In this document: one piece after another, positions 22,282 to 34,269 of the stretch
How the letters are laid out: each line of letters begins with the position of its first letter
Numbering within the stretch: the first letter of the stretch is position 1
NCBI GenBank assembly: GCA_944990035.1
Contig: CALYLX010000090.1
Location: 51,572 to 115,571 of the forward strand
Direction of reading: 5' to 3'
DNA: 64,000 nt
Source: Clitopilus passeckerianus
Taxonomy: Eukaryota > Basidiomycota > Agaricomycetes > Agaricales > Entolomataceae
Position numbers and translations under genes: made by a program
The notes under the pieces: generated by a model
What the model was told of the DNA's origin: nothing
Databases searched by the model: none
What the model saw: the letters and a program-made list of their open reading frames with translations, nothing else

Positions 22282-24803
22282 TGTATAGATTCAGAGGACG
22301 ACCTGTCGAACCTTACATAAATTCCACGCTTCAAAGGTAGATGAGGACGAAAAGCGTTGGCGGAAGTAACCGATCGAAGCTTAGGTGTCCAACGCCGGAA
22401 AATAACTTGAAACACAAATATATTGAATTCAATTTTCATCAATCCCTAAGGACGACGATACAAGAAACTAAGCTAAACAACCCGAATAAAGGCGTGTAAG
22501 AAACTAGAAACAGGTAACGAGCGTGGGTGTAGTATCGGAGGATGTACCCTAATGACAGGTGCCAACTCTACCATTATCGATGCAAACAGTTTACACGTTA
22601 CAACCGACAATAGCGACGATGCAAGGCAGGGGATGAAAGGGTGGGAAAGGAGAGTAGATGTGGAAACTAGGTACCAGCTAAGGTAGAATAAACGATTCTT
22701 GAAATACTTGATTGGTGTAGCGTCCCATAAAGGAGCATATTTTATGTGGTGGGTATAGGATGGCATCGAAGGCGGACCACCACGGGAGCGGGGGAGTGGA
22801 GGAACAGGAAGAACCGATGGGGGATGCCGGAATAGGTAAAAGAGATAAAGAGAAATTGCATTGTTGAAACCGAAAAGTGAGTTGCGAGTGAGTATTGTAC
22901 ACGAGCCGGGCCTTCTAGGAGTGGGCACAGGCTCTTATTGCAATTTGAAGTCGTTTCGCGTGAATATGAACAAGAATTGCAAGGCACATCTCCAATGTCT
23001 GTAGCGGTGGGAAGGCGAAGTGAAGAACTTGAGGATCTTTGTAAAGCGGAACGCAGGGTGCTAAAGCCAGACGTGGAAGATGATGGGCATGAACTGTCGC
23101 AATAACGGGTATGCTTCTATCCTGGAAGGTAAATTTGGGGACTGGCCATTATCTCGGCGTAGGACCTGCAGACTGATTAACGAGCTGAACAAGAGTCGAA
23201 AGATGTAAACTCACCACGCCGAGATACCATTACCAGAGAACCGGGAAAGAGGACGAGTCACGCAATCGTAGAGAGGAATGCGTCATACGACTGGGCGATG
23301 AAGAAGAAATATAGGTACTGGAAGGAAAATAAAGCACAAAAAGATGAAAGTGTCCTGCACCATCCCAAGGGCTGGTGTTATTCGTATGTAAAAAGGCGTG
23401 AAGAGAAAATTATGCGAGGCATGCGGCGAGCGAACACCTCCCGTCTAAGATTGTACATTGGAAGAAAAGTAAAGAAATTCGTGGAAGAAAGAGTAAAAAT
23501 AATCGATAGCCACAGCGTAGACACAGAGAAAAGGGGATATTTGATACACTGGTTGGATAGCTGAAGTCCTTCAGCGTCCAGAATACAAACACAATCTGGG
23601 GATGACGAAGTCGACATAGAAGACCTGGTATGTGAATGTCGGTAGAAGTCCGTGTTGAAGTTAGAGCTTGCGGATTCTTGATGATGGTCGTCGGCATCGG
23701 CCCGTCAACCCAGGGCCACTAATAAGATATACGATAGATAAGCGGGAAAGGGAGGTTGAATCCTCATTGACGATGGAGGGGATGTATATCGTCCATGGGA
23801 GATGTTGCGGGAGGAGATGCGGGGTATTTGGTACGTTGAATAATAATAGCCGGAAATAGAATAACTGTATAGCGTTCGATTGATTTCTTTCTTCTTCCTT
23901 GATCTTTGGTTGATTGTGATGTTGTACAGTTGAGAAATTGATGCCAGAAGATGGGAAAAATTGCGGAATGGCGGGGTTGGGATTGGGTTGGTGTAGAAGA
24001 GGAGAATACCGCCAGCTGGCGTGATTGTATAGGTCGGATGACTGGAAAATCAGGCGTCCGGCGTGTCATCGTGCTTGATAGATGCATTGCGAGGGTCTCC
24101 GGAACCCAACCCTGAACTCCAGGCCAATAAAATAACGCCAACAAGAAAGCCCATAGATGAAAACCCAAATGAGAAAAGACAAGAATCGGTCCCGACCTCG
24201 GGCGCTGAGAGGATAAGTGCAGAGTAAACCGATGATGGTGAGGAGGGGAGGAGAAATGGATGCGGGAGTAAACGGCACATATAGCTAGCAAGCGCTCAAT
24301 AGTCCGGATCAACAATTCTATGCACAACCGTTTTGGGAAGCGGATAGGAGGGAGGGAGGGAGGGAGGAATTTGTCGGGCGGGGGGGATGGTGGACCGTTG
24401 GGGGGGGGGGCGATTCGTGATCGTCGAAGTACCTCGCAATGGAGGCTGGCGGATTATTATATACAAGAAGGTCGTGATAGTTGCTAATAAAACAATGCAC
24501 GTGAAGTGCGAGAAGAGCACAATATTTTGACGTGCTGAAGGGAGGCGGATGGCGGAAGGGGTCTGAGTTTGACGTTGAGGAAAACGAGCCTCCCTGTCGA
24601 AGCTGGCACCCAAAAAAAATATCGGTCAGCGGGTCGACGAGTCGCGCGGGTGTCCTATGGCGAGATATCCAATACCGAATAAAATGACCTATAATATAGA
24701 GGAGTCTAGTGTCGAGAGTGGATGACACGTATACTCGAGAATTCTAAAGAGGGCAAGGTCAGCTATATGTGCGCGGGCCCTGGTAGTAACAACATACCCC
24801 TGC
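22282..24803. other. 2.5 kb gene-poor interval
   Basis: Several overlapping frames on the minus strand reach 130-190 codons but are low-complexity Pro/Ser/His-rich and lack a domain or consistent splice pattern. A hydrophobic stretch around 24130-24200 could be a membrane or signal segment but cannot be placed in a gene. Includes G-rich simple repeats near 24350-24410. Confidence 0.4.
24347..24410 (+). repeat. G-rich tract: (GGGA)n and an 11-base G run
   Basis: Positions 24347-24367 are consecutive GGGA units; a G-rich patch follows at 24375-24387 and an uninterrupted run of 11 G at 24400-24410. The plus strand therefore has more than four G runs of three or more, the pattern for a G-quadruplex. 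Confidence 0.85.
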
Positions 24804-25917
24804 TTATAGGAAAATGGGAGCGGGGAGTTCGTCGGGACTGGGGGAGTTCTGGAACATGGAGCTCGCAAAGAACCCAGCAGCTTGACCGGGAGTCGAAGGG
24901 GCTGCTTGTCTAGCCAACTTCATTCCATTCAAGAGCGCCATGAGGTCTTCATCGCGGCTGTTCTCTGAACCTGACTCATCGGAACTCATGTTGAAAACCA
25001 TGCCGCTATCGCTAGGGGCACGCTTGTGGTTTCGAGGGCGCTGCTTGCGACCAGAGCTGGGGCTGACAGCGGGCTTGGGAGAACGGCGACGAGGAGGGGT
25101 GACGGGCTCAGGATAAGTGGGCACAATGGAAGCGCTGCTCTTATATGCATCACCAACCTCGGTCATATCATCGCAAATAGGGAAATCCCAGGCAGGCAAA
25201 AGGGATTCAGCCTTGCGATGGCGGACGGTCTTGGGAAGGGGAACGGAACGAGAAAGCGGCTTCGTCATATTGTTGGTTGACGGAGCAGGAATGACAACGG
25301 GTTGAGCACGGTCCGTCTGAGCGTTGACTTTGGAAGGGGTTGGGAAGTTGAGAATTGATGGTTGTTGTTGATGTTGCTGCCTCCTACGAGCAAGTTTTCC
25401 TGAAGGACGAGTAGAAATGGCGGGAGTAGAAACCGGTGCAGATACGAGGAAAGGGTCCGAAGCATCGTTGGTCACAGATGGCACCTCTGCCTGAGAGGGA
25501 GACGGCTGGCGTTGAGCTGGCTGGCGAACTGCTGCTGAATCGCTCCTGAGTGTGTACATGGACTGATGAGAACCATTCTACGATTATGTATTGCAGATTG
25601 CTCTACCTTGGCGCCGCAGCTGTCTTATCTTTCGCCTGCTTTCCACGGGGTGGCGACGGCGACGTAGGTGAACCATTGGTCGCAGTTGTTGCTACTGTCG
25701 GAGAGCTCTTCGCAGCTGGCGGTGTCCGTGCACTGCGTTGCTGTGGTTGATGTCGCTGTTGTTGAGGTTTAGATAGCGACAACAAACCCGGCGTCTGTGT
25801 TGGTTGTACAACAACCAGGGAAGGCGACGGAGCTGAGGGATGTCGACGGTGTTGATTGTGTAGTGTCGACTGTATGCGATTTAGGTTGAAGTTTGGTTGT
25901 TTCTGCACCAGTAGCAT
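24804..25917 (-). CDS. Disordered protein with C-terminal EDC1/PNRC-like decapping motif
   Basis: Two exons (25917-25607, 25545-24804), joined through a 61 nt intron, give about 350 residues. The protein is mostly disordered, rich in Gln, Pro and Ser. One ordered-looking block is PLPKTVRHRKAESLLPAWDF. The extreme C-terminus reads FFASSMFQNSPSPDELPAPI followed by FL, and fits the PNRC/Edc1 pattern (aromatic, xxSxF, SPxPxxLPxPxF). In yeast Edc1/Edc2 and animal PNRC proteins this motif binds the EVH1 domain of Dcp1 and activates Dcp2 mRNA decapping. I infer a decapping activator. An in-frame ATG 29 codons upstream (26004) is possible, but the codons in between look like leader sequence. No enzymatic domain is present. 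Confidence 0.65.
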
Positions 25918-28207
25918 GGTGAACGACGGTGAGGGGGAGGAGGAGGACTTGATTGGGAAGTGTTGGAAGTAATGATGAGAAATAAAATTGGGGCGCCGTT
26001 CCATGTCCGACTATATTTTTTCGCACACTTTGTTGTCCCTTGTTTTCTTCAAGTGGCGTTCTTCTTCCCTTCACAGCCTTTCCCTTCGAGTAACTCTGAC
26101 CCATAACTACTAACACTTGTTCTTGTGTCATAGCCTCGTGTATTCTGCATGTTTTACGATCTCAACGTTGCTTTGACCTACGCAAACGCATTGTTTTCAG
26201 CTCGCTTTGACCACGCACCTTGTGATCAAAAACTGTATGCTGAGTCTGAATGACATAAGCGAGATCTGACAACTCCGGTTTCCGGTCAATTGCTCCAAGT
26301 TCTACCGAGATCATTCTAGATGGCCCTTGACCATATCACAATCACCTCCAAAACAGCAACGCAGGGTCCATATCATCTATCACTCATTTGTTAGAGTCCG
26401 TCGTCCCTAAGGACGCTAGTGCTCCTCTCTACAACTCACCGTCTCATCAAGAGAAAGGTACACCACTTTACTCTAACTTCTAATGGTGAAGTGGAGAACG
26501 TTCTGTATGGAAATGTCAGTGTCTCTATTTGGTCGTCGAAGCCACTGCCATCTGTCAATTAGCGGGTCCCGTGGTACAACTCTGATCTGGGAACGACCGA
26601 AACTCTAATTGTGGGCATTTTTCTGATCCACCTCCTGGCAATTTTTCTTCTCTCCAAGTACGTCGGCCGTACAATTACACTCGGTATCGAGCAGGAAGCA
26701 GAGTAACCGTTCAGAATACCTTTTGAGTACCCGATACGGTCTACGGCACAGTTGGGTGCCGTTCTGACATTGGAATGGCGCAGCATCTGCACCGCCTCCA
26801 GCGGAGTCGAAGGTGGTGTCAGATTCCGGTGGTCGTCGAATTTTGCCCACATCCATCCAGCCTTCGATGATTACCCGATTGACCTAGGCTCTCGTTTTAC
26901 TTGTAGAATTTGTATTTCACCCTGAGCCTTGTATTCTGATTACTCTGGGAATGAGAATGAGGAAAAAAAAAAAACAATTACGTGCACGGTTGTTACGCTG
27001 TCTGGTAACCTGACCTCTCTCTCCAGACGAAGATAACAACACCCCACTCACCCCAACAAAAGTTCTAGCAACTTCTCTGCCATGGGTCCTAGCTGTGGTG
27101 GTGTGAACATACCTGCGTCCAACAATAGCAATGCTATTGAAGACTCCGGGTCCACTACCACGAGAGCGCTCCAAGCACATCTTCTCATGACCTGCCTTGG
27201 GCGGGAAGAAACCACTTCCATCGTACCACATGATGATTCTCACTTGGATTCTGATGAGATGGGCCTTAGAACCACCACGGACCGATCGGTGGGCGCAGTT
27301 TGATAAATTGATAGCATGTAAGCCTGATCTCCCTCTACTTCTCCGGCGGGGATGGACGCTTAGGCCAAGGCCACCAATGACGTCCTGGACGCCCACTACA
27401 GCCCTCGAGGAGGCCCAAAACAGTGTGCCTCAGCTGCAACGTGTCAATCGCGTGTTCAAATTACATGGGCAATCTCCCCTAATGGAGTTGACGTGTATTG
27501 CAAAACGGTGATCAAAGCGCCATAACATATCCTCAATTGATGTCGTGAAATGGAGGTTTGCTGACTGCTGAGGCAGCAGCTGGACAGAAGGAACGCACGG
27601 ACCGCATGGTTGTGCGGGATCGTTGACCGGCCCTGCATTTACGATCTTTACAGTCTATTCTTCCACACGGTGTCGGTGGCATGCTCCTGGCCACCAAAAC
27701 AATGCAGATTTAATTTAGATTATGTGGTCGTGATCGGAGGCGGGAGCGTGTTCATCGATTATCGAATCCTCGATCGTAAAACGTGGCTCCGGTAAGTGGT
27801 TGTGGGCGGGGGTGGCGCATTGGCCATACTGAGTTCGCTTTTCCCGTGTTTGGTTGAGATGCCAGTCGCTCTCAGACGGCTTACAACAACGTCCATGAGA
27901 GCTAAATGTTTATTTGGACAGGCAACATGGCAGCTCACCTCCTCTACTTGAACTAGCTCCCGCTCTCTTGGATCTGACGATCTGCTCATGCTAGAATGAG
28001 CATGTAACGCGATCAAGCGCTACGGAATTGTAAAATAAAGGCCAAAGTGAATCGCATCAAGCCGTCGTTCACGCCGATAATTCTGTGCGCAGGGATGCAT
28101 GAATAAACTGAATTCGGAAAATATTGGTACATGTCATGCAGAAAAACTACAAAAAACGAAATATTTTCATCTATCATACACTCAAAAAGAGTATATGGAG
28201 AAGGCGT
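25918..28207. other. 2.3 kb interval without a supported gene
   Basis: Only short frames without domains. An A12 run lies at 26963-26974. The first part should be the promoter of the minus-strand EDC1-like gene; the last part is downstream of the proline-rich secreted protein. Confidence 0.4.
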
Positions 28208-28814
28208 CTATGACCGGCGCCCATCTCTCCCGTCACCTCGACCATCGCCGCGCCCGTTGCCCCTGCCATTACCACGGCTGGGTGTGCGGGGAGGAGGCCT
28301 AAACGGAGGGGGTGGTGATGACCTTGGAGGCGGGCCAGGAGGTCTTGGAGGACCTGGTCTATAGGGAGGGGGAGGTGGTGGTGGTGGAGGCGGCGGAGGT
28401 CCAGGTCTGTAAGGTGGTGGTGGTGGTCCCGGTGGCCGAGGTGGGCCGGGAGGAGGAGGTGGTGGTGGCCGAGGTGGAGGCGGTCCAAAAGGGGGAGGTG
28501 GTCCAGGTAGTGGTGGAGGAGGTGGTCCAGGTGGACGTGGGGGCCCAGGAGGTCCAGGAGGTCCTGGTCCATTTCCGCCATTCCCTCCGGGGGGCGGGCC
28601 TGGAGGAGGACGCTCTGACCCACCAGGAGGGCCCGGCGGAGGTCGCCCGTTTTGTGGGGAACGTCTCTGCAGTAAGCATAACGAAGTTAGAGCGTGCTAG
28701 TCACCAAGTGTGATGGAATCTCACCAAAACCGCATCTGATGCAGGAGTGGGTGCGGAAGCCACCAAGCCAATGAAAGCAGGCAGAAGGACAGCAATAGTT
28801 TTCAAAAACTTCAT
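28208..28814 (-). CDS. Secreted proline/glycine-rich protein
   Basis: Two exons (28814-28725, 28666-28208), joined in phase 0 by a 58 nt intron, give 182 residues. Exon 1 is a clear signal peptide, MKFLKTIAVLLPAFIGLVAS followed by APTPASDA, with likely cleavage after an Ala. Exon 2 is almost entirely PPGPP/PPPP repeats with occasional RPPG and YRPG, then a basic tail of RGNGRGNGRGDGRGDGR. The composition is that of extensin-like or wall-associated structural proteins; the RGD-containing basic tail could bind anionic polymers. The exon 2 frame has no internal Met, so the gene is easily missed by simple open-frame searches. No specific function is claimed. Confidence 0.75.
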
Positions 28815-29401
28815 CGTTAGGAGGGAACGAGGTTGAGCCTGTTGAGGGACTCATGCTGGAGTGCGTAGGCATCTTATAGATTTCGACCAGGGCGCTCGTC
28901 TCGGATTTCTTTAGGGGTAGGCGAGTCTACGGGTCGGGTTCTCCTCCTGTGGCAAGACATTCTTCAGTGATTGGAAGAATTCGAATCAGAGGTGGAAGAG
29001 GTGATCCAAGGTCGGTGAGGAGGATCGGCAAGGTCTTGGTGGTTTAACTCCGTCTACCGAACTGTGTCTCAGGGTCAGCCCCAACGGCATATCTTGTTAC
29101 TCCGAAGGCGAAGGAAGCTCACAAAACGAAGTCTGACATATCGACAGGAAGACAAGCCAATGATTCTGCAATCGGAAGAAATACAAAATTATTCAACTAC
29201 TTGGATCCAGCTAATATACATAAATCGTGCTAATACTTTTCGTTATCTAGTAAATACGTGTTGCAATGTGGTATATACAATGTCTCTTGATTCTAGCCAT
29301 GTCATCTAGCCCATATCCTGGGTATGAAGAGACGAAAAAATTGCCTGAGAAAGATGAGAAAGGAATTTGAATAGATAATGAAGAAATCCATCCGGGGTTT
29401 A
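28815..29401. other. Spacer, no gene seen
   Basis: Promoter of the proline-rich protein plus the 3' region of the WD40 gene; no coding signal. Confidence 0.4.
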
Positions 29402-32400
29402 TCAAGCAGGAGTCACAGTGTCGTCCGAGTCTTGACTAGCCGCAGCCGCAGCTGCCTCGGCTTCTACAGCACGCTGTGCAGCTGCATAGGCCAAGATTCG
29501 TTGGGTTAAAGTCATAGTACGAGATGGTACGGGTGTGGCAACGTCTTGATTGCTATCGTGGGACGGTGCCGCCCCCAGTTGGATTGGGGACCGGGCAGAA
29601 TATTTTCGTGACGAGAGGATCGGGCGCTCATTAGAAGTTGAGCATGAATTGGAATCTTGATGGGTGACATCTTCATCATTCAGCCCAAGGGGAGAACTGG
29701 TTCGCGGAATTGGGCGTTCGTCGATGTGCGGGTAGTCAGAGTCGGTTTCTTCTGGTCGCCGAGTCCACACGCGAACGTTCCCATCATGACTTCCAGCTGC
29801 AAACATGAAGGGGTTCTCAAATGCGTGGTTCCAGGCGATGCAGGTCAGATCGCCGCCGTGTGCTTGAGCCTTGATGTGATGCAATAGAGCGCCGGATTCT
29901 TGGTCCCAGATGTGAATGTCACCGGCTGCGTATGCTCATTAGACTATAGACTGAGCTCTTGTTACAATGTGCTCACCTTTGCCGGCACAAAGCACTAGCT
30001 CATTGTTCTTGCCACCGAAGTAACTAGGTCCTGCGAAGTCAACTTGCATCTTCGGCATATACGTATGCCTAGGTAATAATGTTAGCAAGGAAACATTTGC
30101 TTTATCTGAGCCTTACTTCAATGTCAGGCGGCCGGTCAGCACGTTCGTCTCGCGGTCTTTCACCATGTCCAGCTTCCAGAGCTGCGGTGGTGCCTAGTCG
30201 GCGTTGAGCATGAAAGGTTCAAGTTTGTGGATTTCCGAAGAGATGCTTGCCTTGTTCTCGTAGCTGATCAAGGCGATCACACCTCCTCGACTCTTGACAA
30301 CAGTGATATCACGAACATCGTTGAGTACTGGGGTTTGGCTTGGTGAAGAGTCAGCACATCTCAGTATATCCGACTGAACGGGCTTACTTTTCGCATTGCT
30401 TGGTCTCCATATTGTAAACTGCGTATAAACAATATTAGTTCAAGAGGAGGATAAAATGATACTATACTTACCAACTAGTCGCTTCTCAGCTCTGGACTTG
30501 CTAGGTTGCAAACCGGAAGGTGACTCAAGCAGAGGTCCAACACCGATAAGTCGAGTTGAGTCTGGAGTTACAGCAACGTCGTGAAGCTTCATGCGGCCGA
30601 AGTCATACCCATCTTGAATCTAACGTAACCAACCAATGGAGTGAGTGACAAGCGCCTGTCAAATGGCTGGTTACGTACGTTACCCTTGAGGTCCTGGGGT
30701 TGTGATTATCAGAACGGAAATGGGGAAATTTTATTTATGGGGACTCACAAGTTTAATCACATCACTTCCTTCGACGGAGATGAAAGCTAAAAGTCCGTGA
30801 GCAATTAGTTCTTGGCAACCATGCGAGTCTCCCACCTCGACCGTCTGGGCACCAACTTATGGATTCGATGTTGGTCTTGCGATCGATTGTTTTGACACAT
30901 ACACCCTCCTACAGGGATCAAATTTAGTAGTGCACATTCTAAGCAACAGGAAAACGCACTGCAGCAGTCCAGATTTTGATGTACCGAGCGAGTTTTGTCA
31001 AGAGGTACTTGCCGTCAGGCGACCAGGCGACTTGGCCCACGAAGCCTTGAGGATGGGCAAGAACACGATGTGATGTGAAAACGTCCTGAAGCAGGGAAAC
31101 AATAAGCAGATGGTAGCGATAGGTCGTGGCAGAGGTCCTTACGCCGACTCGGAAGACCATTGATGTTCGATCCCAACTGTCGACGGAATCGGTTAGCACT
31201 GATGAACGAAGTCCTCGACGGTCAATCTCTCACCTCGATGTAGCTAAGTACTTTCCATCGGGAGAGAACTGCAGGTGCCTCACAAGACCAGAGTGCGCAA
31301 CCAAATCCTGAGTAGGTTCCAAGTCTTTCAGTTTTGGCTGTAGGTCGGCTACTCGTGATCGTTGAACCACGCCTCGGTGAACCTCTTCTCCAACTGTCCG
31401 GAACCTTTCTCCCGGAGCCATCGGCGCCGTGAAGTTGGAAGAGGTAGTCCGCCTGCGATGTGGTTCACGAGGGTGACTCATCACGACGCTCATCCCTTGC
31501 GGTGAGGAAACGGCAGTGTGCATTTGAACGCTGCGGAGTGCATTCCGCCATAGCTGCTTGCCAGGCGATGCGGGCGATGAGGGTGACTGAATCTCCTTCT
31601 CGTTAGTTAGAGCTGGGGAGTTCGGAGGTGGGATTGGGGGTGATCTGGGGGGTTCGGACGGCAGATCGAGTGGGCGTCTGCCAGGGAGATTAGGTGTATT
31701 CGGGTTCGTTGAGAGGGCAACGTTAGACTGATAAGCAGTTGGAAGGGTGCCTGCTTCCATGTCGTCAGTGTATTCAGAGGAATTGCTGTAAGCGTCGGTT
31801 CTTCCCAACATTCGTCGCGACAGGCGTTGAATGCTACTAGCGAGCCGGTTCAATCGGTCAGTTGTTGTCGCCAGGGTTTTCTTCATCCTCTTCATGCCGG
31901 GCAGGCCCATGACCAACGCCCAATATTCGTTTAAGACGTCGCTGAGCCACTTCTGACCACGATGACGAGCGAAAATGTAGCGCTCGGAGGCGAACCATGC
32001 CGAGACAGCAGTCAGACCGAAGGATGTGAAGGCGGTAAATACAGTGGTCAACGTCGAGGTTACGCCAGCCTGTAGGAAAGGGTGTCAGGCTAAATCTGTG
32101 AAAGAAAAGCATAGCCTGCAAACCTGGGCGGTGGCATATGCGAAGCAACAGAGGCCAATGGAAAAGCACGCCACGGACATAACCAGGAAGACAAGGGGAG
32201 ACCTCTTGATCCAAATGAGGACCCACCATGGCACTTTGTGTCCCGGGGAGCGACTAAATTGGGTGTCGTCATGAGAGAACGACGAGTACGCATTCGAAAG
32301 GACTCACTACATGGCTTGCTTCCAAGTGACTCCAAGCAAACTGTTGACGGCAGCCGCGATACTGAAAACCATTGAGGAAAACCACAGAACATTCACGGCA

Positions 32401-33747
32401 GTAGCAGATGGTGTGTGGTCAAGCTCAAATGAGAATTGGAGGGTGGTTGCCGTGACGGCAGAGAAGAAAGTGGCCACAGTGGAAAGATTGAGTAAATTGT
32501 TGGCTCCGTGCTTCTGTGCAAAGCGGATAGTAGGTACACCTGCGACGAAGAGGTGGTTAGTAGGTGACAAACTGGATGTTTATCGGGTAAATGTAGCCGT
32601 ACCAACTTCAATGAAAGTTGAGAGGCTCGTCGTAATACTGTCTATATGGTCACCCATCTCCGTCGATAAATCGTGCATGTATCTTTGAACTGAGGGGTAG
32701 CGGAAATGTCCTAGAGGTTGGATTAGTTGATGGAACCGCGACGAGAGGAGCCTGGCATGCCTGAAAAGTCCCTCAGACAAGACGACCAGTACTGGTTGAG
32801 AGTGGAATTAACACATGTCGATCAGATCATATGAAGCGGAAGGGCAAACCTTGAGATCGCTCTCAAATGAACGAATGGATGCATTCACGCCTTCATCCGT
32901 AAATTCTGGAAACTCGTTCAAACAATTCAGGAAGGTGGTAACGTCAGTTGCAAGGGCTTCCAATTGCTCGGGAAAAAATTCCAAATCGAGGTATTGGTCC
33001 ACTGCAGGTCTTGCGTTTGCGACGTGGAGGGGCGTCTTTGTTTTGGCAGGTCGGTGTCTTCGCCGTTTGCCTCCCATCGCCGAGTCTACAGGCGCGTCTT
33101 TGGGTAGATGGGTGATTTTGCGGGGAAACAAGTCGGCGGCATTTTCTCGATACAGAAACAAGATTTGCGCGAGGCGTTCTCGGAGATGGAAAGCAGAGGA
33201 GAGGATGGCAACCGAGCTTCCAAGCTGGCGGGCAGCATTTGCAAAACTTCTGAGCTAAATCTATCTTTAGCTTCCGAAGTAACGTTGGTGCAAAATATAG
33301 AAAACTCACTTCATTGTCCAGATGATTCACTCGTCTGGCAGCACGTTGACATGTGAGTTTATGCAATAAGGGATAACAAATGGACATACCGCTGAAATTT
33401 ATTGAAAGCCTCGGCGCCAAGTACTTGCAGGTGTTCATCCACATTCGCTGTTTGGTTGTGGTACTCAACGCAACGGAATCAATTCAGAAGGCAACTATAC
33501 TTACGAACTTCCTTATCATCTTCCGAAAATCGTCTTCCACCTAAAGGAGTCAGTAAAAGAAAACAGATGTGACGAAAGAGCGCTTACCGGGTCCATCATC
33601 CCCATCCTGCTGCAAAAGCATTTCAACTAGGCTCAGGATGGTCTCCCTACGAGTTGGACTGGGCGAGCGTCGAGGGAGCGGTGTGGCAACTCCCGCGGGT
33701 TGGGGGGTGTCGGCAAGGTCAGTCTGAGCAGGGAATACAGACTGCAT
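29402..33747 (-). CDS. Membrane-anchored WD40-repeat protein (Gid7/WDR26-like propeller)
   Basis: A long, intron-rich minus-strand gene starting at 33747 (first exon 33747-33588). Order along the protein: a Pro/Ser-rich start; a soluble helical region (NVDEHLQVLGAEAFNKFQRR, LRSFANAARQLGSSVAIL); a membrane part with hydrophobic stretches NVLWFSSMVFSIAAAV, SPLVFLVMSVACFSIGLCCF and TVFTAFTSFGLTAVSAWF; a Pro/Ser-rich linker; then WD40 blades from about 31330 (HSGLVRHLQFSPDGKYLATS, FVGQVAWSPDGKYLL, YFGGKNNELVLCAGK, GDIHIWDQESGALL, GNVRVWTRRPEE). The last blades resemble WDR26/Gid7, part of the GID/CTLH ubiquitin ligase, but no LisH or CTLH is seen. I infer a membrane-tethered scaffold. Short exons in the middle of the propeller (29930-31000) were only partly resolved. 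Confidence 0.8.
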
Positions 33748-33854
33748 GGCCGAAGAGTTCTTTGGTGTCTGTTTCCGTCACTGAATCGTGAATCCTTCTT
33801 ATTCCTTGCTCAAACCCTGCTGGTGCGTAAGAGTCGTGGTATTTCGCGCAGTTC

Positions 33855-34269
33855 TCAAAGAGGTTGAAACGAGATCGTCCTTGAGTCGTTAATAGTCGTA
33901 AGAGGAATAATGTCGTGGTAGAAGGAGTCCAGTAAACCCCAATATTCGTGAAGAGCGTGGACCTCGCTTATGGCCTGAACATGCGGCGTTCCTGTATCGT
34001 GTATCCGAATCTTCGGTCTTTCCCAAAACATTCCGCCGGTCGTGATTGGCACCTGCTCTGATTGGCCCGAGTCTAACCATTTGTGATCTCTTGAAGCAGA
34101 TGGCAGGCTGAAGGTGCTGAAGGCGTGCTGCGACAAATGCCGGCGGTCGAGATCTTGCCTTTCTTTTGGTTGTGCGAATTGCGTGCGTACCCGCGGTGAC
34201 CGAACTAACTCTGGTCACCGTCGCGGTTGAAGCTAAAGCCAGTAACTTCTCAAAGGCATTCGCATTCAA
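33855..34269 (-). CDS. Possible small hypothetical gene
   Basis: Two overlapping minus-strand frames, 34269-33889 and 34136-33855, give an Ala/Thr-rich start (MNANAFEKLLALASTATVTR) and a more protein-like second half (SEVHALHEYWGLLDSFYHD). They switch around 34090-34130 without a clear intron. The gene would be divergent from nothing obvious and lies 107 bp upstream of the WD40 start. No family was recognised; it may be non-coding. Confidence 0.25.

Noticed and set aside
23764..24327. 187-codon minus-strand frame with a hydrophobic patch
   Set aside because: Overlapping frames give equally long low-complexity products; no consistent gene model.
28312..28713. Val/Glu-rich plus-strand frame
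   Set aside because: Shadow of the proline-rich secreted protein on the minus strand.
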